64,000 bases of DNA from Corydoras sp. C115 (GCA_019802505.1 JAFMOC010000024.1:1175001-1239000), one strand, 5' to 3'; positions 10,612 through 26,765 are shown, numbered from the stretch's first letter. Made by a program: numbers and translations. Notes: generated by a model from the sequence alone, not told the origin.

Positions 10612-13600
10612 GTAAGTACAAACCAATTACTACATTAATTATCACAGAAACATTAAATTTATGTTTTGCCCAATTGATCATCTATTATAGTTCAATGTAT
10701 GTTTAAAGTTTGTCTTATTATGTTAAGCTTTTTAAAAAAATGTTTCATTACTTTAAAGAAAAAAAAAGTTGAGTAGAAAGAGATGATTGAATAATTTAAG
10801 AAGTTAAGAAGAATGAAAGAGAGTCTGTAACGAATGAGAGTCTAGAACTGAACAGTGCTGTAATAAACTCAGTGTTCCTGATTGATGAGATGCTCAGCAG
10901 CTTGTAGTGTTTAACCAACGTCTAGTTGAAAAAAAGCGGGAAGCAGGAACAAAGAGGGCTGGCACAGAGTGGAAAGTTGCCGTTGAGTGTAATTATGGAG
11001 TTTATCCTTCCCCTCGACTGGGTGGAGCTGGGTGAGCGTGCGTAAATGTGTGGGAATGTGTGTGTGGTGCGGAGAAGGCGATAGGTAGAAGGCAGATTTT
11101 AAAGCAAAACATAACGTCTTTGTAGCAAACTACTCACAGAGGATGTCCCCATCCTGTGTTTGCTTTATCATCATCTCAGGGGAAATGGATGTTTACACTG
11201 CACAGCCACAAGGCTGAAGTGGCTTATGTATATGTTTTGTACCAGGCAAGTGTTCACATGTCTGATAATTTGTGTTGAGCGTAAATATAAAAACAAAATT
11301 AAAATAACATTTTTGTTTTTGTGGAGCAAAGTGGGAGTTCTTTGCCTCTTTATCCTGCCTATTTTTACTGAAGGTGAGCACAGAGCAGCTTGGAAACTGC
11401 AGCTAATTGCAGGGTGAGGTCCGATTTGGACACTCATCTGCATGAGAGCCCCATTTTTCGTTCTGTTTAGTGAAAATTCTTCTGTAAACCTGTTGGCTTT
11501 GCTGGTTTGTCTATATCAAAACATATATCCATTCATCCATCCATTATCTTCCACTTTATCCTCTACCAGTGGGGCGGGGGGGGGGGGGGATTCCCCATGC
11601 CCATCCAGGGGAGAATTTTTTGGCGCTGGGCAGATATACCCAGGACAGGGTGCCAATCTATCACTGGGAATCAAAATGTATATCTAAGAGAAAAGGTTGT
11701 GTGGAGTAATGAACCACCACATGGCCATAAGTAACGGAAAAGCTGCCTTTGTGGTAAATGCAGAAATAAGTAAGTGATTTATTTTGCCTACTTTACGTAC
11801 ACACAGAGGAAATTGTCCTCCACATTTAACCCATCCGTGCACTGAAACACACACATATACACACACTGGTGAAGTGAGCACACGTGCCCAATGCGGTGGG
11901 CAGACTTGAATACGGCACCCGGGGAGCAATTGGGGTTAGGTGCCTTGCTCAAGGGCACTTCAGCCATAGTACTTAGTGGGAACCGGAGACCTTCAGGTCA
12001 CAAGGCTGGTTCCTTAACCACAAACCCATGACAAATAATCACATCTATAACTACAGGAATATATCCAATCATTATCGCTTTCCTATATTATCTTTCCTAT
12101 ATTAGGGTCGCGGGGGGGTTCCCCATGCCCATCCAGGGGAGAACATTTCGGGCGATCAATCGCTGGGCACAGCAATCTATCGCTGGGCACACCCTCACTC
12201 ACACAGACACACACACAAACACACTCTATATGGGGCTATTTGGAGAACTCAAATGGAGAACACACCTGTTTTTTGACTGTGGGAGGAAACCGGAGAACCT
12301 GGAGGAAACCCATGCGGACACGGGTAGAACATGGAAACTCCACCCAGGTGTGGATTTGAAACAGGAATCCCAAGCGCTGAGAGGCGAACGTGTTAACCAC
12401 TAAGCCACTGTGCCGCCCTACAGTAATATATATATATTTGGAAGAACTTTCATTTGTAAGTCACTCTGGAGAAAAACATTTGCTAAATGACTATTTGTAA
12501 TGTAATGTAATGTAAATGTAAGGGAGTGTGTGTGCACACATTCAACTCAACGGATCTTATGCAAAATGATACTCGATGAACAAAAAATATTATTAGTAAG
12601 TGAAAACCTTCTGAAATCTCTGTGGTTCTGCGGCGTTTTAACTGGCAAGCCCTGAGACATTCAAGGAACCCTCACTAATTGGAAAACCACAGACTACTGC
12701 GTATGACCATTCTCACTAGTCTGTGACATTGTTGAAACTGGCATGCAATCAGCACTAATGTGACAGATTTTGCTTGGGGGTGATCAATATCCACTTTCCA
12801 AAAACATATCTATATATACAAATCCTTGATTTCCTATAATAATACTAACTTCAGCTTTAAGCACACATTATATAGATTATATAACCATATTTAATTAATC
12901 ATCGAAATCAACACCCTGCACATAAAATAAATCTTCTTTTAGGGATAAATACAGCTAAACTCTTGTAAAAGCAAGGAAACACCCTGGACAGCTCACCAGA
13001 CCATCACAGGGCAGACATATACCAACACTTTCACACCTTGGGGCAATTTAGTATGTCTAGTTCATCTGGTTTGCATGTGTATGGACTTTGGCAGGAAACC
13101 AAAGATCCCAGTAGGAACCCACACAGACAGAGTAAATAAGTCTTATTTGCTTTAATGTGCTAAATTTCAATGACATGCACTAGGTGAGGTGATGTTGTTA
13201 GAAAAACCAACTTTGAGGGACCTGTCCCAAATCCTAGTAATCAGCCTTATTTGCTCTCTCAAAACATCTGGTTGGGGGTGGGGTTAGTTGGACTAATAGA
13301 TGACTTCACTTTTTGAAAGATAAAATAATAGTCTTCTGAAATAAGAAGACCAAACTGCTGCCAGTACAGTTTGTCTAGCCAAGGACTCAAACTGAACCGC
13401 AGATTGTAAAACTGCCACACCTCCTATATAAAGTCTTTTTATTAGTGCATTACATTATATCTGTAAGTGATCAACATAGTTGTGGGCATTTATACTCATC
13501 ACTTGGTGTATCTGCATTGCTCTGCATCATACCAAGTTATGCTGGGTTTGGTCCATACCTGTCCTTAAAATACCACATAATATATTTATTTTGTATTATT

Positions 13601-16600
13601 TGTACCCAAAAGCAGTATTTATTATCAAGTAAGCAGCTATTTACGTGCCAACCACTGTCACTAACATTTAAATAAATCAAATGAAAAGATGGAAGTCATT
13701 CCATAATATAACCTTCACCATTTTGTTCCCAAATATCTAAACAATTTATTAAGCACATTTCTCAAATCCATAAACTATAGTCAAGTTAGAATTGGCTTAT
13801 TAAAGACTTAATTGGTACATTTTAGTATATTTTTAAAGATCCAATATTTAGAGATGTTTTCCATTCTAAGGAGCTTATTACAATGATATACTTTGATCTG
13901 TAAGTGATCAACATAGTTGTGAGCATTTATACTCATCAGTTGGTGTATCTGCATTGCTCTGCATCATACCAAGTTTTGCTGGGTTTGGTCCATAACTGTC
14001 CTTAAAATACCACATAACATAAACATACATTTAAATAAATCAAATCAGAAGATGGAAGTCATTCCATTAGCCTTTTTAAAAATAATAATATAACCTTGGC
14101 CATTTTGTTCCCAAATATCTAAACAATTTATTTAGCACATTTCGCAAATCCATAAACTATAATCAAGTTAAAGCGTGGCTCGCGGCAGAATTTGATTATT
14201 AAAGACTTATTTGGTACATAGTATTTTGTAAAGATCCAATATGTAAAGATGTTTTCCAGTCTACAACGTTATATGTTGATCTGTAAGTGATCAACATAGT
14301 TGTGAGCATTTATACTCATCAGTTGGTGTATCTGCATTGCTCTGCATCATACCTAGTTGTGCTTTAAATGTAGGTTTGGTCCATCCCTGCCCTTAAAATA
14401 CCACATAACATATTTCGTGTGTATTATTTGTACCCAAAAGTAGTATTTGTTATGTAAAGTCATATTTGTTATTTAGTCATTATAAAATGACTAAATGTAA
14501 ATGTTATCAAGTAAGCAATTAACATCAATTTCCTCTGAACATCAGATACGTGAATGAAGTACTGCTCCCACCAAATATTCCAGTGCAAACAGAGCTTTCT
14601 TTATGACGTACTGCAGTATACAGTATTCTAAATACAGCCCATGTTTTGCACACATACCACACAATTTGAAAAAGCAAAAGAATGTGATGTAACCATAGAA
14701 GAAATCACAGTTGTTGAGGTCACTTGCTGGACCGTGACACTGCAATAACAATGTGCTGCATTATCAGCTGCTTACATGCGAATGTTTTTTTGTCTTTTTA
14801 TTTTAAAAACTAGGCGGCACAGTGGCTTAGTGGTTAGCACGTTCGCCTCTCAGCGCTAGGGATTCCCGGTTCGAATCCCCATCTGGGTGGAGTTTCCATG
14901 TTCTCCCCGTGTCTGCGTGGGTTTCCTCCCACAGTCCAAAAACATGGATCAAGTCAATTGAATTCTCAAAATTGCCCCATATAGAGTGTGTCTGTGTGAG
15001 TGAGTGTGTGCCCAGCGATGGATTGGCACCCTGTCCTGGGTCTATCTGCCCAGTGCCCGAGATGTTCTCCCCTGGATGGGCATGGGGAACCCCACCGCGA
15101 CCCTAATAGAGGATAAAGCGGGAGATAATGAATTTTAAAAACTATTTTTATTCCCAGACTAATTTAATCTAATCTCATTACAATTTCTTCAGACTTCAAT
15201 ATGTCTACAGGAAAGTTAAAAATGTAATTTCCAACATCATTCTAATGTAAGCTCCTATAAAACCTCTCCAAGCGTTTTTGGAAATGCTCCGCCATTCCAT
15301 CAAAAATTCAATATTATAGCAAATTTCTAAACAAAAACAGACTAGACATCAGGATGGCATGGTGGTATAGTGGTCGACACGCCCAGCACTACAACAACTG
15401 GTTCGCGTCCTGATCTGGGCGGAGTGTCTATGTTCTCTCTGTGCCTGTATGTATGTTTTCTCCGGGTTCTGCACTTTCCTCCGACAGTTTAAAATCATGG
15501 ATTCAAGTTGAATTTGCTACTGCAAATTGCCTCTATCTAAATTGTCCCTATATACATTTACATTACATTTACATTTAGCAGACGCTTTTATCCAAAGCGA
15601 CTTACAAATGAGGACATCACAAGTCAGAAGTTATGAAGAAAACCAACTACACTCTAAAATCATCAAACCTGATTGTTATTTGATGCCCCCCCCCCCCCAT
15701 GTATTTGTTAAAAATAGTGTGTATATAGAGTGTGCATGTGTCTGTGTGAGTATGTGGTTAGCAATAGATTGGCGCCCTGTCCTGGGTATATCTGCCCAGT
15801 GCCTGAAACTTTCTCCCTTGAATGGGCATAGGAACCCTCCCCCACGATTCTATTATCGGATTATGATAATTGGTCAAGATAATGAAACTAGACATCATAT
15901 AACACTTTAATTATAAACACCTGATGTTAATCCAATTTTAGTAGTTAATCCATTTTTTTTTAAGGCAGTGCAGTATACAGTATACTGCATATAGTGCATG
16001 TGTGTTTACCGTTCCACTTAATCAAACTCCATTTTGTCACCACCATTTTAATAATTCAAATGAGAAGATAAAGGTTATTACATAATCATGTTTTTAATAT
16101 ATAATAAATTTATATTGCTCATAAGTGTGGCTCGCAGCTGAATTGGCTTATTAAAGACTGGGTACAAATGGGTACATTTTAGTATTTTTTTTAAGAATCC
16201 AAGATATTATCCAGTCTAAGGAGTTCATTAAGATAAGATAGACCTTTATTTGTCCCACAATGGGGAAATTCACAATGCATATTACAGTTCAGAACTAATA
16301 AGTCTCCAATTCTTTCATTTTTAGAGTTTTAACCTGCCACCTGAGAACACAAGAGGTTTGGTTAAAAATAATGAACTATGTATAATTATGAATTATGTGT
16401 GTGAACTAAATGTACAGTCATAAATGTATTTTTTTTTATTTGGCCTTATGCCAGGCAAACAATCAATGAGTGACAAACTGTTATGAACAGGATTGTTTGC
16501 ATTGCTGCAACGCTAAGCGAGCACTTGTGACTTATGATGTTGGTGGTGATGAGGGGAATGTTATGAGCTTGAATTTCATTACATAGAGAACACACTTGGA

Positions 16601-18142
16601 AACAGCTGGGGCAGTCTGGAGGAATCACAACATATTATCCAAGCCCCAGGGACACATATAGCTGAGAGGCAAATTAGTCAGCTCTGCCACAAAATAGACT
16701 GGGCTTGGTTGGCATTTATATCAAGATCAACACAGTTAAGATATTCAGGGCAGAACAGATATTACCTTTTATGTGCATTTGGCCAAAAAGAAAAATGAGT
16801 CCTGGTACAGAGGGAACAAAATTTATATCTGGCAAGGACCATGTCCATCCACTTTATGCCGTAATCATAATTTATACAAAGACTGCAGTACACATAACTC
16901 TGTAAAGTAAGCAGTTATATTGCTCTGTATTGCATCTGGAACATTGTCCTAGCTTGAAGGTCACCCCTCAAGCCAATGAAAACACGAGCCAAAAATTGCT
17001 ATCCATTTTCCCATAGCCGTAAGCCATGCCTTCCTGTTACTCTGGGCTATGTTGATGTCATGTTCCCAAGAGGATGGGCTAGCTTGTAAAATATTGGATA
17101 TCAGGTAACCTACATTCTGTTGTGGTCTCTCTAAAGTTCTGTATGGATTTAATGATACAGGCTTGATGAAAATAAAGCAGGTATTAATTGGCGATATAAG
17201 CTCTGGATATACTCTTGTAAAACTCAAAGCATGAGGTCTAAATTTAAATGGTTTAATGTCTCAAAATTTGTGCCCCGCAGCACCACACCCTGCAGAGAGG
17301 AACATCACACAGTTGCCAGTATTGAAGCACACAACACATAAAAACAGAACAACACAACGCAACACACTCATGTGAGCAAGCATGTTGAGAGAGCATGCTG
17401 TTTGAAATTTTTACAGGGTGCCTATAGAACAAAGGGTCCATCTCAAAGCTTAATTTGGCAATAACAGAACACCCGTTTTGTTCCCATGGTTTGTATTTGT
17501 GCTCGCTTTGCTGTAGTCATGCAATTTTACAGTTGTTAGGCGTTTTACAGAGCACATGCTCCTTCACCACTGCGCATTCATTTACTATGAGAAGTTTTGG
17601 CACTACACATACATTCGGAGTAAAACATTAGAGCATAAGGGGAAAATACTTAGTCAGTCATCTTCACTCCTTTACAATATATGTTCAAAGCAAATTACCA
17701 CGTGTTTTGATGTAATTCTAAATAAATAATTAAGGGCATGATAAATCCAAAAGCATTGTTACATACAAAGTAAAAATATGACTGAGATTTTCTTATAAAA
17801 CTTTAGTGCCTGTTAAAACTCGCTTTGGAGCAAAACAAAGCTCTCCGCCTGTGAAATAAACATGTAATAGCCCTTTAAGTGTAACATTAATTGCCTCAGG
17901 TAATAAATGTTCAGCAATGCAGGAGCTAATGGGTAACCTAATTGAAAACATGAGATCGTATCCTTTTCCTGCCTGTGAGAGCACCAGTGCTTTTACATGT
18001 CTACCTTCCCCCTAACCACTGTTTTAAGGAACCCAGGGGATTTGTCATGGTTAGCCAATGTTTTAGAGGGTGAAAACCCTAATACAAGTTTTCTTTTCTT
18101 TTCTTTTTTTTTTACTTTTTTGTAAAAAAAAAGAAAAACACT

Positions 18143-18192
<50 letters not shown>

Positions 18193-20757
18193 ACATTTCC
18201 TAAAGTGCCATATTTCCCTCCCATACCCCCAAAGAATAGAGTATGTTCAACTTCCAGAAATCTAAAGATTTAGATTTACATAGACTTATCGCTATAGGCA
18301 AAGTCTGTAGCCATATGCTTAAAGGATAGCCCATTTTTATTTAAATTTAATGTTTGGATTTAACATAAAACTTCCTTTCACAATCACATTACTTTCCTTA
18401 TTCATTTTTTTTTTAATTTATTTTTTTAGATGTGGTTAACCATGTAGATATTTGCAACATTTAGCTGTCAATTTGCCATTTTATTAAATGTCTTTGTACT
18501 ATTTTACATTTATGAGACACTTTTATCCAAGAGCGACTTACAAAACAAGTACAGGGTTTACAATAACTCCCCTGGAGCAATGAGGATAAGGGCTTTACTC
18601 AAGGACCCACATTGGTAACTTTTGACCTGGGATTTGAACCCACAACCTTCAGAACCACTGAGCCACCACACCCATGTTTTGTTTGTGTCAAATTTATCTG
18701 TGAGGCACGGATCCAATTTTCTAACTAATGTTTTACAATAAACAGTTGAGAGCATGCAGCATATTTTGTTAAGCAAACCTTTACAATAAGCTTCTTCCAA
18801 AGTATAAACCATATTTATGAAGTTGCCATGGGATAACTAATACTTAAGTAAAAACAATAACAGTTGAAGAACTGTATTGTTTTGTAATTTAAGAGCACAA
18901 TGTAATTGTCAGTTACTAATGGGAGAGGTGGAAGCTGCTGGGCTGCTGCACAAACATCTGGAGGTAGAGAGATTGACAAAAAACATGAGCAAATCTGAAG
19001 TTCTTCCCAGTTCCTGGGTGGAGCAGTTGTGTGCGCCCCAGGCTTAGGGCCAGGTCCTGGAGTTTAGTGCTGAGTACACAAGGAGGAACAAGCCTCCATA
19101 GAGACCTCAACATCTGCTGCAGCAGAGAAACCACTCCCTACCATATGGCCTTTGTGGTTTATGCACACACATACATATATATACTTTCGTATATATATAC
19201 ATTAATACATACATACATGGATGCTTGTATATATGTGAAACAAGAACAAATAAGTAAGAAAGATTTTTCTTGGTTATTTATTTATTGAGGAAAAGAAGCA
19301 AATAGTCTATATCTGTGAAAAATGTATGACTTTAAGAATAGTAAAAAAAAAAAAAAAAAAAAGATAAAATTAGTCATGTGTTTTTAATCAATGTAATTTT
19401 AACCAGATGATAAGATTATATTTCAAGAACAGGGCTCTTTCAAAGTCTAACCTTTACAACACTCATTTGTGGAAGTGTGTTCTGCAAGTTTTTTATTGCT
19501 TATTAGGCTGAAATACTTTTTTTCTAAGTTGTGTTCAAATATTTAAAACCTTTGGAATTCATTGCACCTGACTGTGGAGTTTGACGTTTTTAGAAAGGGC
19601 TTTGTGCTTTTTATTCAGACTGATTACCATTAACAACTTTTATTCTAAGTTTCCCTGAAAATTGCTCCTGCAAACTATCTTCCAATCCAAAAGCTACACA
19701 TCCTTTTGCCTTCTAATATCTATAATATTAGATTAATATTGTTACTAAATACATGTAAAAGTAGATTGAAAGATATGTAGATTCATTAAAAAGATTAAAT
19801 TAAAGTGTATTCATATTGTCTTGTCTGGATGTTTTGCATCTGGAATACTCATTCAGATCTGCAGAGTCAGAGTGAAGCCATGACATCATACTGCCTATTT
19901 CTCAAACTATACACTGATGGTAACTCTTTTTAAATTAATGTATCAGTGAAGATTATACTATTAATATACTCCAAAAGACAAAAAGTGGTGTATGAAATAT
20001 ATGTGATTACATAAGAGTGTGTTTGGATATAGCTTGTATTCCTTCTATGACAATGTACTCATGACCTCCACCTGCCAGACAAAAACATTTTAACTGCTTT
20101 CAGAGCCATGGTATGGTATTTAAATATTGGGATTTAAGGACAGGTTATTGTCATTTGCATCACATGTGGTACCATCCATCCATCCATTATCTTCCGCTTT
20201 ATCTTATATTAGAGTCGCGGGGGGTTCCCCATGCCCATCCAGGGGAGAACGTTTCGGGCGCTGGGCAGATACACCCAGGACAGGGCGCCAATCTATCGCT
20301 GGGCACACACTCACTCACTCACTCACTCACTCACACTCTATAGGGGGCAATTTGGAGAACTCAATTGACTTGTTTTTGGACTGTGGGAGGAAACCGGAGA
20401 ACTCGGAGGAAACCCACGTGGACACGGGGAGAATGTGGAATCTCTACCCAGATGGGGATTTGAACCATGAATCCCTAGTGCTGAGAGGCGAACGTGCTAT
20501 ATAAAATGAAATAAAGTTGTGTGTTATGGACCCAGTTTAACCCTAAGCAATTTCTATTAGAAGTATTTTTTTTTTAAGTTTAAATATTAGATTTAGTATA
20601 AATTATACAATAGCAGTAGTATAAAGATAAACCTAAAATATAGAATATATAAATACATATAAAACATAGCAGCACTATTTGAAATATTTTTGGCAGTTAG
20701 CACTAACTGACCTAAAAACTTATGATAATGCCACTCTACTACTACTACTACTACTAC

Positions 20758-20793
<36 letters not shown>

Positions 20794-23700
20794 TAATAAT
20801 AATGTATATGATTTACTATATCAAAAAGGAAAGCATTCATGAGTATTATACATAAATTGTGTCATCAGAGTGTCTAATTTTAGTGTGAGCATATGCACAT
20901 ATACATTCACACATGTGTTAAATTTCCCAATTTATTTTTAGCCTACATTTAATGTGTGAAATATACCACTGCACTATTAACTGTAGCATTCTAAAATAAT
21001 AATAGCATACACTAGTTTTAGATGGTTACAGGAATGTACTGGTCACAGCTGGTCAATGCCGATATTTTGGGGGTTTAAAATATGCAACGTTATATTAGTT
21101 GTCTAATATTGAACGAATGCTGGCTCAGTTTCTAAGAGAGTGGAAAACTTTTAACTAAAGTTTTTAATATATTTTAGTGCTGTGAGGATTGTTTCATTAC
21201 AGTAGTGATATTTGTACTGTACAGTAGTGATAATTGGATTGTGCAATGTATACCATTATAATTGTGATTTACTGATGTTCACGCAGTGCATTGATATATA
21301 TATAATTGTATATATAGGTTTTTTTATTTAAAAAAAAGGGGGGGGGGGGGGGGGGGGGGGTGATGCACCAAATTTCATATTTTGATTTATAAGACCATAA
21401 CATACCCTCAGTTCGTTACTAATGGTTTCTTAGTACATTTAATGACAGTAAATATTGATATGTTCTCAAACCTTTGCCCTGTTCTGTACAAACACATCCC
21501 CAACTATATACAATATTAGGCATCTTTCTTTTTCCATCCATCCATCCATCCATCCATCCATCCATTATCTTCCACTGAATCCTCTACTAGGGCCGCGCGG
21601 GGTGTTCCACATGCCCATTCAGGGGAAAACGTTTCGGGCGCTGGGCAGATACACCCAGGACCGGGCGCCAATCTATCGCTGGGCACACACTCACTCACAC
21701 AGACACACAAACAAACACTCTATTTGGGGTAATTTGAAGTACTCACTTGATCTTGATGCATGTTTTTGGACTGTGGGAGGAAACCGGAGAACCCGGAGCA
21801 AACCCACGCGGACACGGGGAGAACATGGAAAACCAGATCGTAATTCGAACCGAGAATCTGAGAGGCGAACATGCTAGCACCAAGCCACCATGCCACCCTG
21901 GTATTTTAATATTTACAATTTTTTTTTTTTTTTATAGCTTTCTCTTTTACTTTCACCTGTACTTGTGTTTTAATGTAGCTGCTATCTTTGGACTGACTGA
22001 CTTTGCTTTGTTAAATCATTACGTGAGAGGCTGGTGATACAAATAGTGCCCTAGACAGGATTTTTAAGCCTTGGTGACAATGAGTTTGAGGACTCTGGAA
22101 TGCCATTTGGAATGTCTTTAGTGTGACTTCTCCTAAATGCAACAAAAAGTGATCAGTTGCTTAAAAATTTAAATACTGTTTTATTGCAATTAGTTTGGTT
22201 CCGTAAGCAATTACATAAAGTTGTTGATAAAGATATTATATCAAACCCAACATAGATACATAAATACATGTCATGTATGCCAACAACCTGTAGGTTGTTT
22301 TAATATGTGTTTAATGTGTTCATTCCACTGCTGCGCAATGTAATTGATACTGTTTCTGATTTCGCCTAAAGTTGTTGTAAGAGAAAAACACATGAGAACT
22401 ACAGTCTGAAATCACGGATGAGTGCATTAAGTCTAATAATATTAATGGAGTAACGTTATACCTTGTTGATGATCAGGGAAATTCTATCTGCAAAAAAGTC
22501 AGTCAGGGTGACAAAGGTGAAGGGTCATGACTTTTTTCAGGGTAATGTTTATTTTCTTAAGTCACAGTGAGAACATTACCCTACACTCTTTCTCCTAATT
22601 ACTAGTGGATCCTAAAAAATGCATTTCTTTGTTTTGGGGGTTGGGAACTAATAGAGATGGGGTAGTTTTTTTAAATCCACCCTTCAATTCCATCCTCCTA
22701 AAATGAACATTAAATAGAGCATTTCATGGGACAACGGCACTGTACATTATTTACAGAAGGTTTTCATATGGTGAAGTCATTTTGTTCTGAATGTGAGCTT
22801 TTTATTTTCTCTTTCATCTTTTATTTTCTCATTAAAAAGTTATTTGAACAAGCAGGTCAGACTTACAGTAATGCACAAGAAATAATAAAATTGGTTATTT
22901 ATCCTTTTATCCAAAGTTACTTACAAGTATCTCAACTTGGTTGGGGTCAGAGGTTTCAAGGATTTGCTCAAGGACCCACAATGGTAACATCAATCGACCT
23001 GGGGTTTGAACCCACAACTTTCTGATCAATAGTCCAACACCCTAACCACTGAGCAACAACACCCGCATATATTGTGCCAAATTATTGTTGTAAGGATGTA
23101 GGATGAGAATTTTATTTTTCATTCTAACTTTCATTCATTTATTATCATCTGCTTAGTCCTCTACTAGGGTTGCGGTGGGGGCAGTAAGGCAGTTGTGGAG
23201 GGGGGGGGTTTCCCATACCCATTTAGGGGAGAACGTTTCGAGTGCTAGGTAAAAATACCCAGGACAGGGTGCCAATCCATCGCTTTAAAATATATATACT
23301 GTAAATAATAAAATAAATATAAAAGCCACTACTTCGCTGGGGTCTCTGGAAAGTAACCCCCGTCATAGGTAAGGGATTACTGTAACAATTAGTTTTTTAT
23401 TACTGAAAATCGAGTTGGTCTTAATCTTATTTTAATCAACTTTTTCTGTGTAGGTTACCAAGGACAGGAACTTTCAACGGAAAATAATATTGAAGAACTC
23501 ACAAGCACACAATCCACTGGCATTATTGACTCCACATCAGGACCTACCAACCACCCACCACATGCAATGACTGTAAACCAAACAGACGCAGCATCTGTTG
23601 GTAAGAGCACATATCTCATATTCAAGTATTCAAGTATTAAATGCTACATTTTTTTCATGTAAAGTGGTTTATATAGTAACATATTATGTATTTTAGTGTT

Positions 23701-25830
23701 ATCAACAGCATATTGCTAATGTTTATTGGACAAACCAAGGATAAGAGACAGGGTATCCAGACCCAAACACTGCAGGCCTAGCTAAGTCAAATTAAATCTA
23801 ATCAAGTACACTCGGATTTAATCTAAATGCACAGTTATTTAAGCACTGTTAGTGATGTGCTTCATGGCTGAGGCTCTTGTTTAACCTCACTTTCTTGGGA
23901 GAAGAGGCGACATTACCGACAGGAAAGGTATAAGGATAGTGGAGCACAATCTTGGGCCAAGTGAAATTGTTTAGAATATGAGAAACTAGGATTGGACCAC
24001 CATATGAGCATCAATTTCTTGTGAGGAACACACAAGGTGCTTCTTCTCATTTAGGACAGTTAGAGGACTGATGAATACCCACTTTATTTTCAGAACTGTC
24101 AAAAAACCTACTACTCTGCCTCACCTTTCCCATTTTGACCTGACATTTGCTCTTTACTGTCACGGCACCCTCTCAAACCCAACCCAGGTATGATGTCCAG
24201 AATTTGTATCCTCTTCTGCAAGTCCTGCAAAAAGACCTCAGCTAAGGACACTGAAGGTTCTCTTTGTAACAAAAAGTGGTGAAAGAAAATGTTTGACTTT
24301 CCACTAAACCTTTCCATAACCTCCCCCCACTCCCCGTCTGCACAATGTCATTCATCCACACCTGTAATGCAGATGAAATAAAGGAAAGAGGTTAGATGGA
24401 GTGTAATGACAAAAACAAAATGTAGGATCACAGTGTTCCAATGCCTTTTTTCCTTATAGTCACTGTTTTCAGCCTGAATGCCAGTGGGCTCATCTTTACA
24501 AACTCCTCAGCTTAACCTTACCTGATTATTCAGTCCTGATTGCACTGGCCATCTGCAGTCTGTTGGGCATTTGACTTAGCTCACCTATTGGTGCCCCTGT
24601 TGGTGCTTCAGTGCCATGTGAATTAATTGCTGTCCCAGGTTTGAACACCACCATTGCATACCCAGACATAACAAACCTGGAAACACCATTAATCTCAGCC
24701 AAACACAGATTTTAAATGATTTTTAGTGGAACTGGCATGTGGAACAAAAAGTACGGAGACACAGCTTTTCAGCACCCTTGGTACTAAGCCCAATGACCCA
24801 GCTCTGGAAACAGTTAGAAAATACAAACTTCACACACACTTTTGCAGTGAGGCTATGATTTTACTCATTAAGGCACCAGATCAAACTAAATCAGCAAACT
24901 TTTAGTACTCAAACTTGCTGAGATAATGGTACATTATTACATTCAACCTATAGCACGGCATTAATGTGGCCATTATACACATACAGAAAGAAACTCATGG
25001 GTTTTCAGTCCAAGCTGTCAGTCAAGAGCAACCCAAGAGCTTTGAAACTCTTAGAATAGGTTCTGAAAAGTGTAGTTTATGAGAATATGAAAAAATGTGT
25101 TCGCAATTAAAACAATTATATATTACACTTACAAGAGCTTTAATGACATCCTATTTGTTTAACTTTCCACTCTACGTGATTTCTACATTATTTGTAGACT
25201 GGTGTCAAAATGTTTGCCAATTCATTTAAAATTGTTTAGACACTGATGTAGGATGAGAGGATCTGGCTCTTGATCTGTGTATTATATTGGCTAGTCATAT
25301 TCTTTAACACCACACTTACTCAACCATGTCTCTTTGGTCCTTGCTTTGTGCATTTAATCACAGTTTAAGCATGAGGGGACAGAGAAAGCAATCCCAAGCA
25401 GTTTGCATAGAGTAAGAAGCATAATATTGTCTTAAATATGCTTGATTTTATAAGACTAATTAAGAGATATGTCCCAATACTTTTGTACATATAGTATATG
25501 ATGTAGCTTAAAGTAGCAGTAAGAGGAAAACAAACTGAATTTTTTTTAATAAAAGGAAACTGTGGGTGAGCACAGAACATAGAGTGAAGGTTGAAAAAAT
25601 TGGCTTCTCAAAATTTCCCCCATATAAATTGCCCCTATATAGTGTACAGTATGTGTTTCTATCTGAGTGAGTTTGTGCCTTGCAATGATTTGGTGCTCTG
25701 TTCTGGGTGTATCTGCCCAGTGCCCCAAAGGTTCTCCCATGGTTAGGCATGGAGAACTTCTCCATGACCCTAGTATAGGATTAGGCGAAATATAACAAAA
25801 TGAGAAATTGCCCCTAAATTGTGTAAGTTA

Positions 25831-25861
<31 letters not shown>

Positions 25862-26677
25862 TGTGTGTGTGTGTGTATGGGAGCCCAGCGATGGATTGAC
25901 GCCCAGCCCAGTGCCCAAGAAGTTCTTCCCTGGGTGGGCACAAATAACCCCTCGTTTATCTTAGTTGTTTTAGGGATGTCAATAAGTTTGCAAGTTCCTG
26001 TATACATTACATAGTTTTTATGTTATGGCAACCCACAATCCAAAGAATGTGACTAATGTTATGTAAGACTTTTTTTAACATTTTCAAATTTTATCACTGA
26101 CTTTTTTTTATTAGCATACACTATTTCATCTGCATCAATGCGAACTTCAACCAACACCACTGCAAATGTCAAATCAACTACAGAGGCTGATGAGTCAAGC
26201 AATACAGATATTAATTTGCATTATAAGGAAATAACAAAGTCAATTCCTATAAGATCACAAAATAATTCATTGCCTGCCATCTCATCTAACACGGGGATGA
26301 CTGAGAAACCAGTCCAACCGACCAATTCAGTAAGTCATTTATTTGTGTTCTCATCTGTCTGAATGCATAAAAGATTTGATTGAAATGCTCAAATGAACAA
26401 ATCGCTGGGATTTCCCATAGATATGAACAATTTGTAATGTGTTGTGCTGTCGTCTGCTTGTTGTAATATCTTGAATTATAATGTTGCATTAATTGATTAT
26501 CCTTTCTGCTCACAGATTTTAATAATGTGTTGAAAAAAGTGCAGTACTGCAAAGCAAATCATTATATCTTATGTTACATGTTTTGTAATATGACTAAGTT
26601 AACTTAGTAACAAGCTATTTTAATCATAGAAACAGCCTCCGTGGTCTTACAATGAAGTAAATTGTGCACTGAGGGTG

Positions 26678-26765
<88 letters not shown>

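Larger units (their letters stand above)
10612..23453 (+). other. Intron 1 of the CD34-like gene (12.8 kb)
   Basis: It begins GTAAGTAC and ends TTTTTCTGTGTAG. It holds SINE copies, a tandem 383-437 bp repeat (13461-14527), simple repeats including a 23-base G run, and low-repeat blocks at 16440-17460 and 18900-19150 that could be enhancers. The long first intron resembles mammalian CD34 gene layout, from general knowledge. Confidence 0.75.

Noticed and set aside
14813..14900. tRNA-like sequence with A and B boxes
   Set aside because: It is the head of a V-SINE (same for all the other copies). It lacks a full cloverleaf and is followed by the SINE core.
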